NCBI RefSeq assembly: GCF_014652815.1
Contig: NZ_BMZN01000005.1
Location: forward strand, 2,499-66,498
Origin: Alcaligenes pakistanensis
Lineage (GTDB): Bacteria > Pseudomonadota > Gammaproteobacteria > Burkholderiales > Burkholderiaceae_B
DNA: 64,000 bases
Reading direction: 5' to 3'
Shown: piece by piece, positions 1-8,503 of the stretch
Layout of the letters: the number at the start of each line of letters is the position of its first letter
How positions within the stretch are numbered: the stretch's first letter is position 1
Program-made: the position numbers and the translations under genes
Notes under the pieces: generated by a model
What the model was told of the DNA's origin: nothing
Database searches by the model: none
What the model saw: only the letters and a program-made list of their open reading frames with translations

Positions 1-668
1 AGTGATAGGGTCGATGGTGATCTCGGCTTCGGGAGGTGTTGTGTCTACATCGTAAGGACGGTCAGTCGTAACTGTAGTGCTGTTGCCAGCCTCGTCCGTC
101 GTCGTGACTTTAGCGTCAACCTTGTCGTTGTTGACCAGTTCGGAACCAGGAACGTCCACGTTCCAGGTCTTGCCGTCTGGGTTAACGGTGGTTTCGTACT
201 CTTTGCCGCCAACCGTAACCGTGACTTTGTCGCCAGGTTTGACGTCTTTACCAACGGTACCCGTGATGGTCACGTCGCCGTCAGACTCACCCTTGTTGAT
301 CACATCGTCGCCCGTGATGGGGTTGATGGTGATTTCAGCTTCGGGAGGTGTCGTGTCTACGTCGTAAGGCTTCTCGGCTGTAGCGGTCGTGCTGTTGCCA
401 GCCTCATCCGTCGTGGTGACTTTCGCGTCAACCTTGTCGTTATTCACCAGTTCGGAGCCTGGGACGTTCACGCTCCAGGTCTTGCCGTCTGGGTTAACGG
501 TGGTTTCATATTCTTTACCGCCGACGGTAACCGTGACCTTGTCACCAGGTTTGACGTCTTTACCCACCGTACCGGTGATCGTGACGTCGCCTTCGGACTC
601 TTCCTTATTGATGACACCGTCTTCGGTAATGGTGTCGATGGTGATTTCGGCCTCTGGAGGCAGAGTGT
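1..668 (-). repeat. 312-bp in-frame tandem repeats in the adhesin
   Basis: The same stretch recurs at 17, 329 and 641, an exact 312-bp period encoding 104-residue Ig-like units. The units share the elements DTxPPEAEITI, GDVTITGTVGKDVKPGDKV and TTTDEAGNS. The first (N-terminal) unit differs most at its start, and the next two are nearly identical. The array continues beyond base 1, so the copy number cannot be known from this window. Confidence 0.93.
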
Positions 669-1455
669 CAACCGTCGTCGTGTCTTCGCCACCGGTACCG
701 GGTGTGCCAACTTCGTTGGTGTAGGTGCCGTCAGGTACGGTGACAGTGATGTCGCCTTCGTAGTTCGGTGGGGGAACCAGCGTACCCGTCCAGGTCTTGG
801 GATCTTTATTGTCGGGCGTCAGGCCCTCGATACGACCACCGCCGCTAATCACGATGTCTTCGATGTCGAAGCCAAAGGGCACTTCAGTGAAGGTGAAGGT
901 AACGGTGCCGTCGTCGTTGATTTTGACGGTAACGGATGGAGGAACCAGAGGACCGGCCTCTTCTTCGCCTGTACCGCTGTAGCCACCCAAACGCACGTTT
1001 TCAACGTTAGGTACGCCAGGACGCGGGTATTCCAGCGCCAATGGGCGAGTGGTTTCCACAATGCTGACCAGACGGGTGAAGCTACTGCCACCGCCTTCGC
1101 CACCGCCGGTCAATACGGCAGCGGTTGGGTCCAGTTGGGAGAATGGGTCATTGCCGGCTTCCAAAGCGGCCAACACAGCAGTAATAGCTGGGTCATTGGG
1201 ATTGGCCAGGGCGGCTGCCACTGGATCCACATCCGTTTCTGCGATATCGCCGCTAACCAGGAAGGTCCGGTTATCGGAAATCGTCATGGATGGGCTGCCT
1301 GGGATTTCGAGTTCGACGCTGGCGCCGGTCTCGGTGATGATCTCGGCATTAACAGGGACGCGCATCCCTTCTTGTACAGCTACTTTTGAACCATCGCTGG
1401 TACGAATCCATGCCGTACCTTCAACTCGGGTCACTAAAACAGTATCCAGTGCCAT
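1..1455 (-). CDS. Giant LapA/BrtA-type retention-module adhesin, N-terminal 485 residues (runs off the window)
   Basis: The frame is open from an ATG at 1455 to base 1, so only the N-terminus is present. Residues 1-130 look like the retention module of LapA-type adhesins, which plugs the TolC-like pore so that the protein stays anchored on the surface. A TAAV di-alanine at residues 111-114 (A112-A113), followed by a glycine-rich stretch, matches the position and form of the site cut by the periplasmic protease LapG in LapA. Residues about 175-270 form a linker domain, and from about 270 on come acidic Ig-like repeats of 104 residues. There is no classical signal peptide, as expected for type I export with a C-terminal signal. 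The exporter genes lie upstream on the same strand. Identification as an adhesin is family inference. The cleavage site is seen but untested. Confidence 0.88.
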   Translation of the reverse strand, partial: MALDTVLVTRVEGTAWIRTSDGSKVAVQEGMRVPVNAEIITETGASVELEIPGSPSMTISDNRTFLVSGDIAETDVDPVAAALANPNDPAITAVLAALEAGNDPFSQLDPTAAVLTGGGEGGGSSFTRLVSIVETTRPLALEYPRPGVPNVENVRLGGYSGTGEEEAGPLVPPSVTVKINDDGTVTFTFTEVPFGFDIEDIVISGGGRIEGLTPDNKDPKTWTGTLVPPPNYEGDITVTVPDGTYTNEVGTPGTGGEDTTTVDTLPPEAEITIDTITEDGVINKEESEGDVTITGTVGKDVKPGDKVTVTVGGKEYETTVNPDGKTWSVNVPGSELVNNDKVDAKVTTTDEAGNSTTATAEKPYDVDTTPPEAEITINPITGDDVINKGESDGDVTITGTVGKDVKPGDKVTVTVGGKEYETTVNPDGKTWNVDVPGSELVNNDKVDAKVTTTDEAGNSTTVTTDRPYDVDTTPPEAEITIDPIT

Positions 1456-1470
1456 GACTGTCTGATTCCT

Positions 1471-1498
1471 AAAAAAAGACTGCTGCCGCGCAGCAGTC
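1471..1498 (-). terminator. Intrinsic terminator or attenuator directly upstream of the adhesin start
   Basis: Read on the minus strand, GACTGCTG (1498-1491), a 5-base loop and CAGCAGTC (1485-1478) form an 8-bp stem followed by seven T residues (1477-1471). The adhesin start codon follows after only 15 nt, with a weak AGGAA Shine-Dalgarno immediately after the T run. It may end the transcript from the regulator upstream, or act as a conditional attenuator in the adhesin leader. Confidence 0.8.
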
Positions 1499-1538
1499 AG
1501 AAATTGGCTTTCTTTGATCAGAGAATAGCGAGTTGCCC

Positions 1539-1556
1539 CGCCAATCGATATTGGCG
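1539..1556. promoter_or_regulatory. 18-bp palindrome in the adhesin leader
   Basis: CGCCAAT and ATTGGCG flank a CGAT centre, a perfect 7-4-7 inverted repeat between the candidate adhesin promoter and the terminator hairpin. It could be an operator for the adjacent LuxR-type regulator or an RNA stem. The sequence alone does not decide. Confidence 0.4.
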
Positions 1557-1576
1557 TCGCCGCCAGTTCGCTGTTT

Positions 1577-1605
1577 TATTTATTATTATTGACCTAACTT
1601 AACAA
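1577..1605 (-). promoter_or_regulatory. Candidate promoter for the adhesin gene
   Basis: On the minus strand TTGTTA (1605-1600) and TAAATA (1582-1577) are separated by 17 bp in an AT-rich stretch between the LuxR-type gene and the adhesin. It would give a leader of roughly 115 nt containing the palindrome and the terminator-like hairpin. This is a consensus match only. Confidence 0.35.
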
Positions 1606-1630
1606 TACGAACGAGACGGCGAACACGGCC

Positions 1631-2245
1631 TTAAGCTATGCCGTGTACTTTTAGCGCCAACATCAAACGATCTGTTACATCCAGCTTCTCAAAAACAGCT
1701 TGAAGATGGGCGCGGACCGTTCTTTCGGTAATTCCAAGGTCAGTTGCAATCAGCTGATTGGAGTGACCCAGCGAGGCGCGTTGCGCAACCTCGGCTTCAC
1801 GGCTGGTCAAGGTGCTTTCCCAACCGGCTTTAGGTTCCAGGCGACGGGTAACATCGCTAAGCAGTCGGCTCAGCAAAGATTCTCCGACCCAAACCTGGCC
1901 GCTGGCCACATGATCCAGCGCCTGAACCAACAAGGCCGAGGAGCTATAGGCGTGAATATAGCCACGGGCTCCCAAAGCCAGCACCGCTTGACCCTCAGTG
2001 TCCAAAGGACGTGGGCTGGCAATAATGACTTTCATACCCTGTACCGCCTGGGCCCACTGAGGGTGGGTCCACAAAGCCAGGGCACTATCAATGACCACCA
2101 GTTCGCGCTGCTGTTGTTTCCAACGCAATAAATCGTCCATGCCCTGTCCTCTGGCAGGCAGCCAGGTCACGGAATCCAGATGACGCCAATGCTGCCACAA
2201 CGCCTCATCGGCAGTCAGAAATAAAACCGAATTTACTTGTCGCAT
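1631..2245 (-). CDS. LuxR/NarL-family transcriptional regulator of the adhesin locus
   Basis: A 204-residue protein with a receiver-like N-terminal half and a LuxR-type helix-turn-helix at about 146-200 (LTSREAEVAQRASLGHSNQ, then GITERTVRAHL). In the receiver half an Asp lies at position 53 (VVIDSA) and a GARGY motif at 93-97. The usual acidic pair near the N-terminus is weak and the conserved Lys is missing, so phosphorylation is uncertain. It lies between the HlyD adaptor gene and the adhesin on the same strand and is the obvious candidate for local control of the adhesin. No partner histidine kinase is visible in the window. Confidence 0.8.
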   Translation of the reverse strand: MRQVNSVLFLTADEALWQHWRHLDSVTWLPARGQGMDDLLRWKQQQRELVVIDSALALWTHPQWAQAVQGMKVIIASPRPLDTEGQAVLALGARGYIHAYSSSALLVQALDHVASGQVWVGESLLSRLLSDVTRRLEPKAGWESTLTSREAEVAQRASLGHSNQLIATDLGITERTVRAHLQAVFEKLDVTDRLMLALKVHGIA

Positions 2246-2353
2246 ACCGCTTTTCCCTTACTGGTAACACGAGCTATAAGCCATCAGCTCTTGGTCTGAC
2301 TCGGGTGTTACACCTCTATCGTCAGCGCTACTCCCCCAACGGACCGATCGACC

Positions 2354-3715
2354 TTAACGCTCCCTGAAGGCGTTGGATCTGGCCCTGAGAATAGGTTTTA
2401 GCAAGTACTGCATCACCGTTCTCTTACCCGTCATGATGTGCACGTCGGCCACCATACCGGGCAAGATAGGACGATTGTCGTCACCGACATACACCGTATC
2501 AGTACGTACTTTAGCTATATAGAATGAATTGCCTTTTTCATCGGTAATGGTGTCGGCACTGGTCTGTTCCAACACGCCGGGCAAGCCGCCATAGACCGCA
2601 AAGTCGTAGGCTGTGAACTTGACCTCAGCAGCCTGTCCCGAGTGCAGAAAGCCAATATCGCGTGGGTTGATGCGCACTTCCAGCAACAAGGTGTCGTCGG
2701 TAGGCACAATTTCCAAAATATCTTTGCCGGGCTGCAGCACACCCCCCACCGTATTGGCGGCCAGAGTTTTGATGGTGCCGCGCACGGGCGAGCGTACTTC
2801 TGCCAGTCGTACTCGATCGGCCAGGGCGCGTTGGCCCTGTTCCAGAGAGGCCAACTTGGCACTTGTTTCAGCCAACTCAGTACGGGCCTGGTTGCGGAAG
2901 ATAATTTCCACTTCACCAATACGGTTCTGGGCTTCCTGGATGGAGGCCTGAATACGGCTGATCTGCGCGGTGGCGGCTTTTTGCTCACCACAATAACGCG
3001 CGACATCGCGTTGCAAACGCAACAGATCCACTTCCGACACCGCTCCGCTCTTGAGCAAAGGACGAGTCATCTGCAATTCTTGCGAGGTCAGCCCGCAACT
3101 GGAGGCTGCCTGATCCCGATTAGCCTGCGTTTCACGCAGTTCCTGCTGACGCTGATTCAACTGCTCTTGAGCCACCGAGATATTGGTGCGCAGCTCTTCA
3201 GTCCGAGCCAACCAGACACGACGCTCCATTTCAGCCAGATCAGGGGCTTTTTCCAAAACCTCATTGGGCATATCAAAAGGCTGATTCGCTGCAATAGCTT
3301 CCAGACGGGCAGCCTTGGCCTTCAAGGACAAGGACTCCGCTTCGTTTTCGCCCAGAGAGGACGAAGCACGCGTGGGATCAATCCGCAGCAGCACTTCACC
3401 CACCTCGACAGACTGGCCTGGTCGCACAAGAATCTCTTCGACAGCCCCACCATCCAGACTTTGCACAATCTGCACCTGGCGCGAAGGCACCACTTTGCCC
3501 TCTCCCCGCACAACTTCATCAATGCTGGCCAAGCTGGCCCAGACAATCAGCAAGCTAATTGCCAACAGGGTTAACCAGATCAATAAAGTGGAACCACGCA
3601 CTTCCTGGTAACGCGCCGTCCAGGAGGCATTTTTGACCATATTGCTGCCAGGAGGCGGCGCACTGGAATCGTCGAGCTGAGCACGTACCCAAGCGATCAG
3701 GTTTTTTATCTTCAT
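2354..3715 (-). CDS. HlyD-family type I secretion periplasmic adaptor (LapC-like)
   Basis: A 453-residue membrane-fusion protein. A short cytoplasmic N-terminus is followed by one transmembrane helix at about 40-65 (LLIWLTLLAISLLIVWASLA). After that come a lipoyl/barrel half (VVRGEGKVVPSRQVQIVQSL), a long alpha-helical hairpin rich in Glu, Gln and Arg at about 125-300, and a C-terminal beta-barrel with VRSPVRGTIKTL. Such proteins link an inner-membrane ABC exporter to a TolC-like channel. The start codon overlaps the end of the ABC exporter gene by 4 nt (ATGA), indicating translational coupling. Confidence 0.93.
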   Translation of the reverse strand: MKIKNLIAWVRAQLDDSSAPPPGSNMVKNASWTARYQEVRGSTLLIWLTLLAISLLIVWASLASIDEVVRGEGKVVPSRQVQIVQSLDGGAVEEILVRPGQSVEVGEVLLRIDPTRASSSLGENEAESLSLKAKAARLEAIAANQPFDMPNEVLEKAPDLAEMERRVWLARTEELRTNISVAQEQLNQRQQELRETQANRDQAASSCGLTSQELQMTRPLLKSGAVSEVDLLRLQRDVARYCGEQKAATAQISRIQASIQEAQNRIGEVEIIFRNQARTELAETSAKLASLEQGQRALADRVRLAEVRSPVRGTIKTLAANTVGGVLQPGKDILEIVPTDDTLLLEVRINPRDIGFLHSGQAAEVKFTAYDFAVYGGLPGVLEQTSADTITDEKGNSFYIAKVRTDTVYVGDDNRPILPGMVADVHIMTGKRTVMQYLLKPILRARSNAFRER

Positions 3716-5901
3716 GCTGCACTCCGGGCTTTACCAATCTGCCCACTACGCAAGGCGGTAATAACTTGGTCTTTAGGACCATCGGCCACAATGCGGCCCA
3801 TATCCATCACGATCAAGCGATCCACCAGTTCCAGCAAGGCTGTGCGGTGTGTCACCAGCACGACTGTTTTGCCCTCACACTCTTTTTGCAGACTGCGACG
3901 CAATGCGGATTCGCTTTGGTTATCCATATTGCTGCTGGGTTCATCCAACAATAAGATAGATGGGTTCCCGATCAAGGCCCGAGCAACAGCAATGGCCTGG
4001 CGCTGGCCGCCCGACAGGGACTCGCCGCGCTCACCGATCATCATGTCGTAGCCATCAGGATGGCGCCGTGCGAAATCGTCCACACCCGCCTGGCGGGCTG
4101 CTGCCAACATTTGCTCATCGGTGGCATAGGGTGTACCCATGAGCAAATTGTGTTTCAACGTGCCGTAAAACAGCATGGGATCTTGCGAGACATAGCCCAT
4201 GGAACGGCGCACGTCCGCCGGGTCAATCTGCAAGCTATCGATACCGTCGAGCACCACTGTGCCGCCAGTCGGTTTGTACAGGCCCAGGATCAACTTGGAC
4301 AGGGTAGTTTTACCGGAACCGATGCGGCCAATAATGCCGATCTTCTCGCCCGCCTTTAAGGAAAAACTGACCTTGTCGAGCACGTTCTGAGTAGCACCAG
4401 GATAGGTAAAGCTGACGCTGCGAAACTCGATGGAGCCTTCCAGATAAGGGCGCGGCACAAAGTGACGCTCTTCGGGATGCTCAACGGGCATCTGCATATA
4501 GCTATCGACCGAACCCAACGATGTACGTGCATTCTGGTATTGCATCATCAGGCCTGCCACTTGCCCCAAAGGAGCCAGACAACGGCCAGCAATCATGGAG
4601 GAAGCAATAATCCCACCCATGGACAGCTTGGTTTCCTGAACCAGATACACCCCGATAATGACCACGCTGATGGTGACCATCTGCTGGAGCATTTGCACCG
4701 TGTTGACGGTAAGCGTTGAGGTCATCTTGATCTTGGCACCCTGACGAGCCAGATACTCCGTGGACTGCTCCCAATCCCGCTGAGCATTGCTTTGAGCATT
4801 CAAGACTTTCAGTGTTTCCAGACCCGCCAGAGACTCGACCAAACCTGCATTACGCTGGGCAGCCGCCTGGAAAGTTTGTTTGGTCAAACGTTCCATACGT
4901 GCCTGGGCAAACCAGGAAATACCCAAAATAATGAAAATAGCCACGACTGGCGGGATCAGCATCCAAGGCGAGATCCACGCCAAAACGGCCAGAAACAGAA
5001 GCACAAATGGCAAATCGACCAGCGTAGTCAAACTGGCCGAAGCGATGAAATCACGCACGGATTCAAACGAGCGCAAATTGGCAGCAAAAGAGCCCACCGA
5101 CGGCGGTCGGTTCTCCATGCGCAAGTCCAGTACTCGCTCCATAATTCGGGCTGATAACTGGATATCCACGCGTTTGCTGGCGGCATCGACCACATAGGCT
5201 CGAACGCTGCTCAGCACCATATTCATGATTAAAACCAGCCCAATCCCAATTGAGAGCACCCACAGGGTTTCAATTGCTTTATTGGGCACCACCCGGTCAT
5301 ACACGTTCATGGTGTAGAGCGGAATGGCCAAGGCAAACACGTTGATCAGGAAGGCAGCGCCAATGGCATCGCGGTACAAACGCCAGTTTTGCACCACAGC
5401 GGCCCAAAACCAGTGCTTACCTTTAATAGGCGCCACACCATCTTTAGCACGCGCTTCCACACGAAAATCGGGCTGTATAACGGCCAACAAGCCTGAATAT
5501 TGAGCTTGCAGCGCATCCAGGCTGATTTCACTAGGACTGCCACTTTCCGGAAAATGTACTCGCGCCTGCTGATCCTCCAGACCCAACAAGACACATGCCC
5601 GATTATTGTTCAGCAACAAAATAACCGGGAACAGATTGGTATCCAGTTCGGTGAAGGCACGACGCCAGACCCGCGCCGTGCAGTGGCCACGCGCTGCCGC
5701 CCGGCTCAGTAGAGCAGGTGTCAGGCGTCCCCGCTGCAGGGGAAGACCGGCAGACAAGTGCTGCGGCGTGCAGGGATTACCGTGAATACGGGTAATCTCT
5801 GCCAGGCAGGTCAGAAGCGGATCATCATGAGTCAGATGAGGCGGGATACTGAATTCCCCGCTTGTTGGTGTCGTGTTATCAGATGAGTGGTTCATCGTCA
5901 T
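3712..5901 (-). CDS. Type I secretion ABC transporter, permease fused to ATPase (LapB-like)
   Basis: A 729-residue exporter. An N-terminal C39-like domain (about 25-145) lacks an evident catalytic Cys-His pair, as in exporters that bind the substrate without cutting it. A six-helix membrane domain follows at about 165-450. The ATPase domain at about 480-720 has Walker A GRIGSGKTT, signature LSGGQRQAIAVARAL and Walker B ILLLDEPSSNMD. It would energise export of the giant adhesin. Its 5' end overlaps the preceding 73-codon gene by 23 nt. A second ATG two codons in (5895) is an alternative start. Confidence 0.94.
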   Translation of the reverse strand: MTMNHSSDNTTPTSGEFSIPPHLTHDDPLLTCLAEITRIHGNPCTPQHLSAGLPLQRGRLTPALLSRAAARGHCTARVWRRAFTELDTNLFPVILLLNNNRACVLLGLEDQQARVHFPESGSPSEISLDALQAQYSGLLAVIQPDFRVEARAKDGVAPIKGKHWFWAAVVQNWRLYRDAIGAAFLINVFALAIPLYTMNVYDRVVPNKAIETLWVLSIGIGLVLIMNMVLSSVRAYVVDAASKRVDIQLSARIMERVLDLRMENRPPSVGSFAANLRSFESVRDFIASASLTTLVDLPFVLLFLAVLAWISPWMLIPPVVAIFIILGISWFAQARMERLTKQTFQAAAQRNAGLVESLAGLETLKVLNAQSNAQRDWEQSTEYLARQGAKIKMTSTLTVNTVQMLQQMVTISVVIIGVYLVQETKLSMGGIIASSMIAGRCLAPLGQVAGLMMQYQNARTSLGSVDSYMQMPVEHPEERHFVPRPYLEGSIEFRSVSFTYPGATQNVLDKVSFSLKAGEKIGIIGRIGSGKTTLSKLILGLYKPTGGTVVLDGIDSLQIDPADVRRSMGYVSQDPMLFYGTLKHNLLMGTPYATDEQMLAAARQAGVDDFARRHPDGYDMMIGERGESLSGGQRQAIAVARALIGNPSILLLDEPSSNMDNQSESALRRSLQKECEGKTVVLVTHRTALLELVDRLIVMDMGRIVADGPKDQVITALRSGQIGKARSAA

Positions 5902-6100
5902 TAATCAAATCCAGCGAATCTCGCAGGCGCTGGCGAGTCAGCTTACGCTCGTTTAACTTAGCCAAAGCCTGGGGAGGCAGATCAGTCATGCGAAGAACAC
6001 CGTTTGCAACCAGTGCATCAATCAAATCCTCCAGCACACGGATAAAACTAGCATCCGAGACGGAAAGCTCTTGTTTGTAGCTATCTTCGTTCTGACTCAT
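5879..6100 (-). CDS. Small conserved protein of the adhesin export operon, unknown function
   Basis: A 73-residue acidic, probably helical protein with no signal peptide. Its core reads VLEDLIDALVANGVLRMTDLPPQALAKL, and I recall similar motifs in short proteins of other proteobacteria. Its position between the TolC-like gene and the ABC exporter, with a 23-nt overlap into the latter, argues that it is real and co-translated. It could be an assembly or regulatory accessory of the exporter. No function is assigned. Confidence 0.7.
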   Translation of the reverse strand: MSQNEDSYKQELSVSDASFIRVLEDLIDALVANGVLRMTDLPPQALAKLNERKLTRQRLRDSLDLINDDEPLI

Positions 6101-6142
6101 GCTTGCCTCCCTTCACAATCAAATACGCCAAGAAGCAGGTGC

Positions 6143-7612
6143 TTAAAGCCCAGCTGCTTTTTCGCGCAGAACTGGCGGAGCCATACCGTCACGGTAATCA
6201 ACCGCAACAGGCGTCAAGTTCGACGTATCTGGAACAGGCATCATGCATGCCTTGAAAGCTTCTTCGGGGAAATCCAGCTTAGAAGCTTCTTCGGGCTGTT
6301 CCGAGTACGGCTGGGACAGGCCAACCGCCGACACCAGACGGTGCGACAGAGTCAACCAACGGTATTCCGCTTGCTGCAAATCGTAGGTGGCGTTAGCCAG
6401 TGAACGACGGGCATCAAACAATTCGTTTTCAGTATCCAACAAGTCCAGCAAGGAGCGCTGACCAATCTGGAACTGCTGCATGTAAGCAACGCGAACCTTG
6501 GAGGTAGCCAGTTCGTGCTGTTTCAGGAACGGCAGCTGAGCACGCAGGCGCTCGATGTTGTTCCAGGCGACAGCCAGATCCTGCTGCACATTACGGCAGG
6601 TGTAATCGCGGACATCACGAGCAGCATATTGCTGAGCGGTGGTCTGACGGATACGGGCAGCATCAGCACCACCACGGAACAGGTTGTACGACAGCATCAG
6701 CTGTACGTTGCTGCTTTGCGAATCGCGGTAAGCGGAACCGGGAGGATCGGTCTTGTCTTTGCCCGTAGCAGCACGAAATTCCAGCGTAGGCGACATGCGG
6801 CCTTGGGCCACGTGTTTGCCGGACTCAGCAGCTTGGTACAAGGCTTGCTTGGCCAGAATCATTGGGCTGGTGCGCAAGGATGGCAAGAAATCCGTGGTGC
6901 TGGCGGGAATGGACTCGCTCAGGCTAGGAGCGACTTGCATCACTTCAGGAGCGGCCACGCCAACAATGCGGCGGTAGCGCTGCAGCACGTCGTTCAGGTT
7001 GCCGGACTCGGTCATCATGTTGCTTTGAGCCAGAGACTGGCGACCATACGCCTGTTCCAGATCCACGCCACGACCCACGCCTGATGCAGAACGCTCCTGA
7101 ATTTGGCCCAGGATGTTCATGTGCATGCCGTAGTTTTCACGTGCCAGCTTTTCCATTTCGCGGTAACGCAGCACATCGATGTGCGCATTGGCCGCTTCCA
7201 GCGCCAAGGAGTCTACCGAAGCCAGCAACTCGTAGTAGGTAGCCAGTTTTTCGTAACCCAGCTGACGAACCTGGTTGATCGAGGAGAAACCATCAAAAAT
7301 CAACTGACGCAATTGCAGGCTGTAGCCATTGCGCGACCAGTTTGTGGACGGCGCACCCGAGGTGCTGCCACGCCATTCTTTACCCACCCAACCTTGGGCA
7401 TTAATTTCTGGCATCAAAGCGCCACGGCCAACATTTTGGCCTTCAAGCGCAGATTGGAAGTCCTGGAAGCGAGCGCCAAGTTCAGGATTGGACATGATTG
7501 CCCGCTCAATACTGTCCTTGAAGCTCAAGCTATTTTCCTGGGCAAGCGCTGGTTGCGCCAGTAGTAACGCTGTCAGCAGCGAACTTACCGTTAAAGTTTT
7601 CTTACCACGCAC
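6143..7612 (-). CDS. TolC-family outer-membrane channel of the adhesin exporter (LapE-like)
   Basis: An outer membrane efflux protein of 489 residues. A GTG start at 7612 is preferred because GGAGG lies 5 nt upstream and a signal peptide follows at once (GKK, then a hydrophobic core ending AQPALAQ). The longer reading from 7678 has no ribosome binding site and buries the signal peptide. Two long helical repeats are visible, including NPELGARFQDFQSALEGQNV, GVDLEQAYGRQSLAQSN and QIGQRSLLDLLDTENELFD, which are typical of TolC-like proteins of type I systems. It is the first gene of the export operon. Confidence 0.92.
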   Translation of the reverse strand: MRGKKTLTVSSLLTALLLAQPALAQENSLSFKDSIERAIMSNPELGARFQDFQSALEGQNVGRGALMPEINAQGWVGKEWRGSTSGAPSTNWSRNGYSLQLRQLIFDGFSSINQVRQLGYEKLATYYELLASVDSLALEAANAHIDVLRYREMEKLARENYGMHMNILGQIQERSASGVGRGVDLEQAYGRQSLAQSNMMTESGNLNDVLQRYRRIVGVAAPEVMQVAPSLSESIPASTTDFLPSLRTSPMILAKQALYQAAESGKHVAQGRMSPTLEFRAATGKDKTDPPGSAYRDSQSSNVQLMLSYNLFRGGADAARIRQTTAQQYAARDVRDYTCRNVQQDLAVAWNNIERLRAQLPFLKQHELATSKVRVAYMQQFQIGQRSLLDLLDTENELFDARRSLANATYDLQQAEYRWLTLSHRLVSAVGLSQPYSEQPEEASKLDFPEEAFKACMMPVPDTSNLTPVAVDYRDGMAPPVLREKAAGL

Positions 7613-8503
7613 GTCGGCCTCCGTAAGATCCTTGCAACGTTCCACGACAGACGTCATTACGCCATCGTTGCAACGCATTGCCAGATCAAATTTAAGTACA
7701 AAAATGAAAAAAGAATGGGTTCGGTGTGCCGCTTAAACCAAGCAAAAAGAACACCTCCCGAGGGCCCAACACCTAGGTATTGCACATAGGCTTTACATCT
7801 AAGGTTGGCAAGCACATCGCCAACCGCAGCAGTATGTTCATAATGGACCGGGGCAAGACAAGGCGGAGCTACAGGCTTCTGGCCTGTATTCTTGGAGCAT
7901 AACCTTGTGTCTGATTGTGACCTTTGACGTGGTGTAGAGTGCAACTCTTCACGTGGATCACGGAACAAATTGTATCTTAGATCACAAGGGTTCTCGTCGA
8001 TCACAATGTTAAAAATGATAAATAGCCTGTGACAAAAACAGCAACAATGCTCTGAAATTAAACGGTTTTGGGAAGTTAGCCCCTTAACTACAGATTATTG
8101 TGTCACACCTCCATTTTAAAACCGTTGGTAATAATCTACAAAAAAGTTTCACCTTAACAAGCATTTAGGTTACATCCGTTAAAAATCAAGTTACCACCAA
8201 GTGATAAAAACAATCTCTTTGCTATGAACATAACAATCGTTCGCATCAAGAATGATGCACTTGTAACGTTTCCTTATTGTTCCTTGATGTCTCTTTCCGT
8301 TTCTTTGTGATGTTTTCAAAAAGAGATTTGAAATCAAAAACTTATAACGATCGAGCAAATTTCTGTTTTCCTGATACTGGTTTATTACTTCTCTGAACAA
8401 TCCGTTGCTGCAATAACAGCCACCCACACTTGTCCCGCTTTCGCTCGCCCGATACCATCGAGAGGGTACGTATTTAGCAACACAGACAACTTGGAGGCCG
8501 CAC
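7613..8503. other. 891-bp AT-rich intergenic region between divergent transcription units
   Basis: The region separates the adhesin export operon (minus) from the aldehyde dehydrogenase (plus). It is clearly AT-rich from about 8000 to 8400. Visible structures are an inverted repeat GGTTGGC/GCCAACC at 7803-7825, a twice-repeated AACACCT around 7750-7773, and AACGGTTTT (8061-8069) mirrored by AAAACCGTT (8118-8126). I see no convincing coding frame. It probably holds the export-operon promoter and its control sites, with a long leader. Confidence 0.6.

Noticed and set aside
77-1465. Plus-strand open frames over the adhesin region
   Set aside because: They are mirror frames of the repeat-coding minus strand with low-complexity Ser/Pro/Thr composition. 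The true gene is open on the minus strand and runs off the window.
7613-7678. Longer start of the TolC-like gene at 7678
   Set aside because: It has no ribosome binding site and places 22 extra residues before the signal peptide. The GTG at 7612 has GGAGG at ideal spacing.
7700-7900. A c-di-GMP (GEMM) riboswitch upstream of the exporter operon
   Set aside because: I looked for the conserved GEMM elements because of the adhesin class; the leader contains a hairpin and an AAAGCC element but not the GEMM core.
7657-8004. 115-codon minus-strand frame upstream of the TolC-like gene
   Set aside because: It overlaps the 5' end region of the TolC-like gene, has no ribosome binding site or family pattern, and lies in the probable leader/promoter region.
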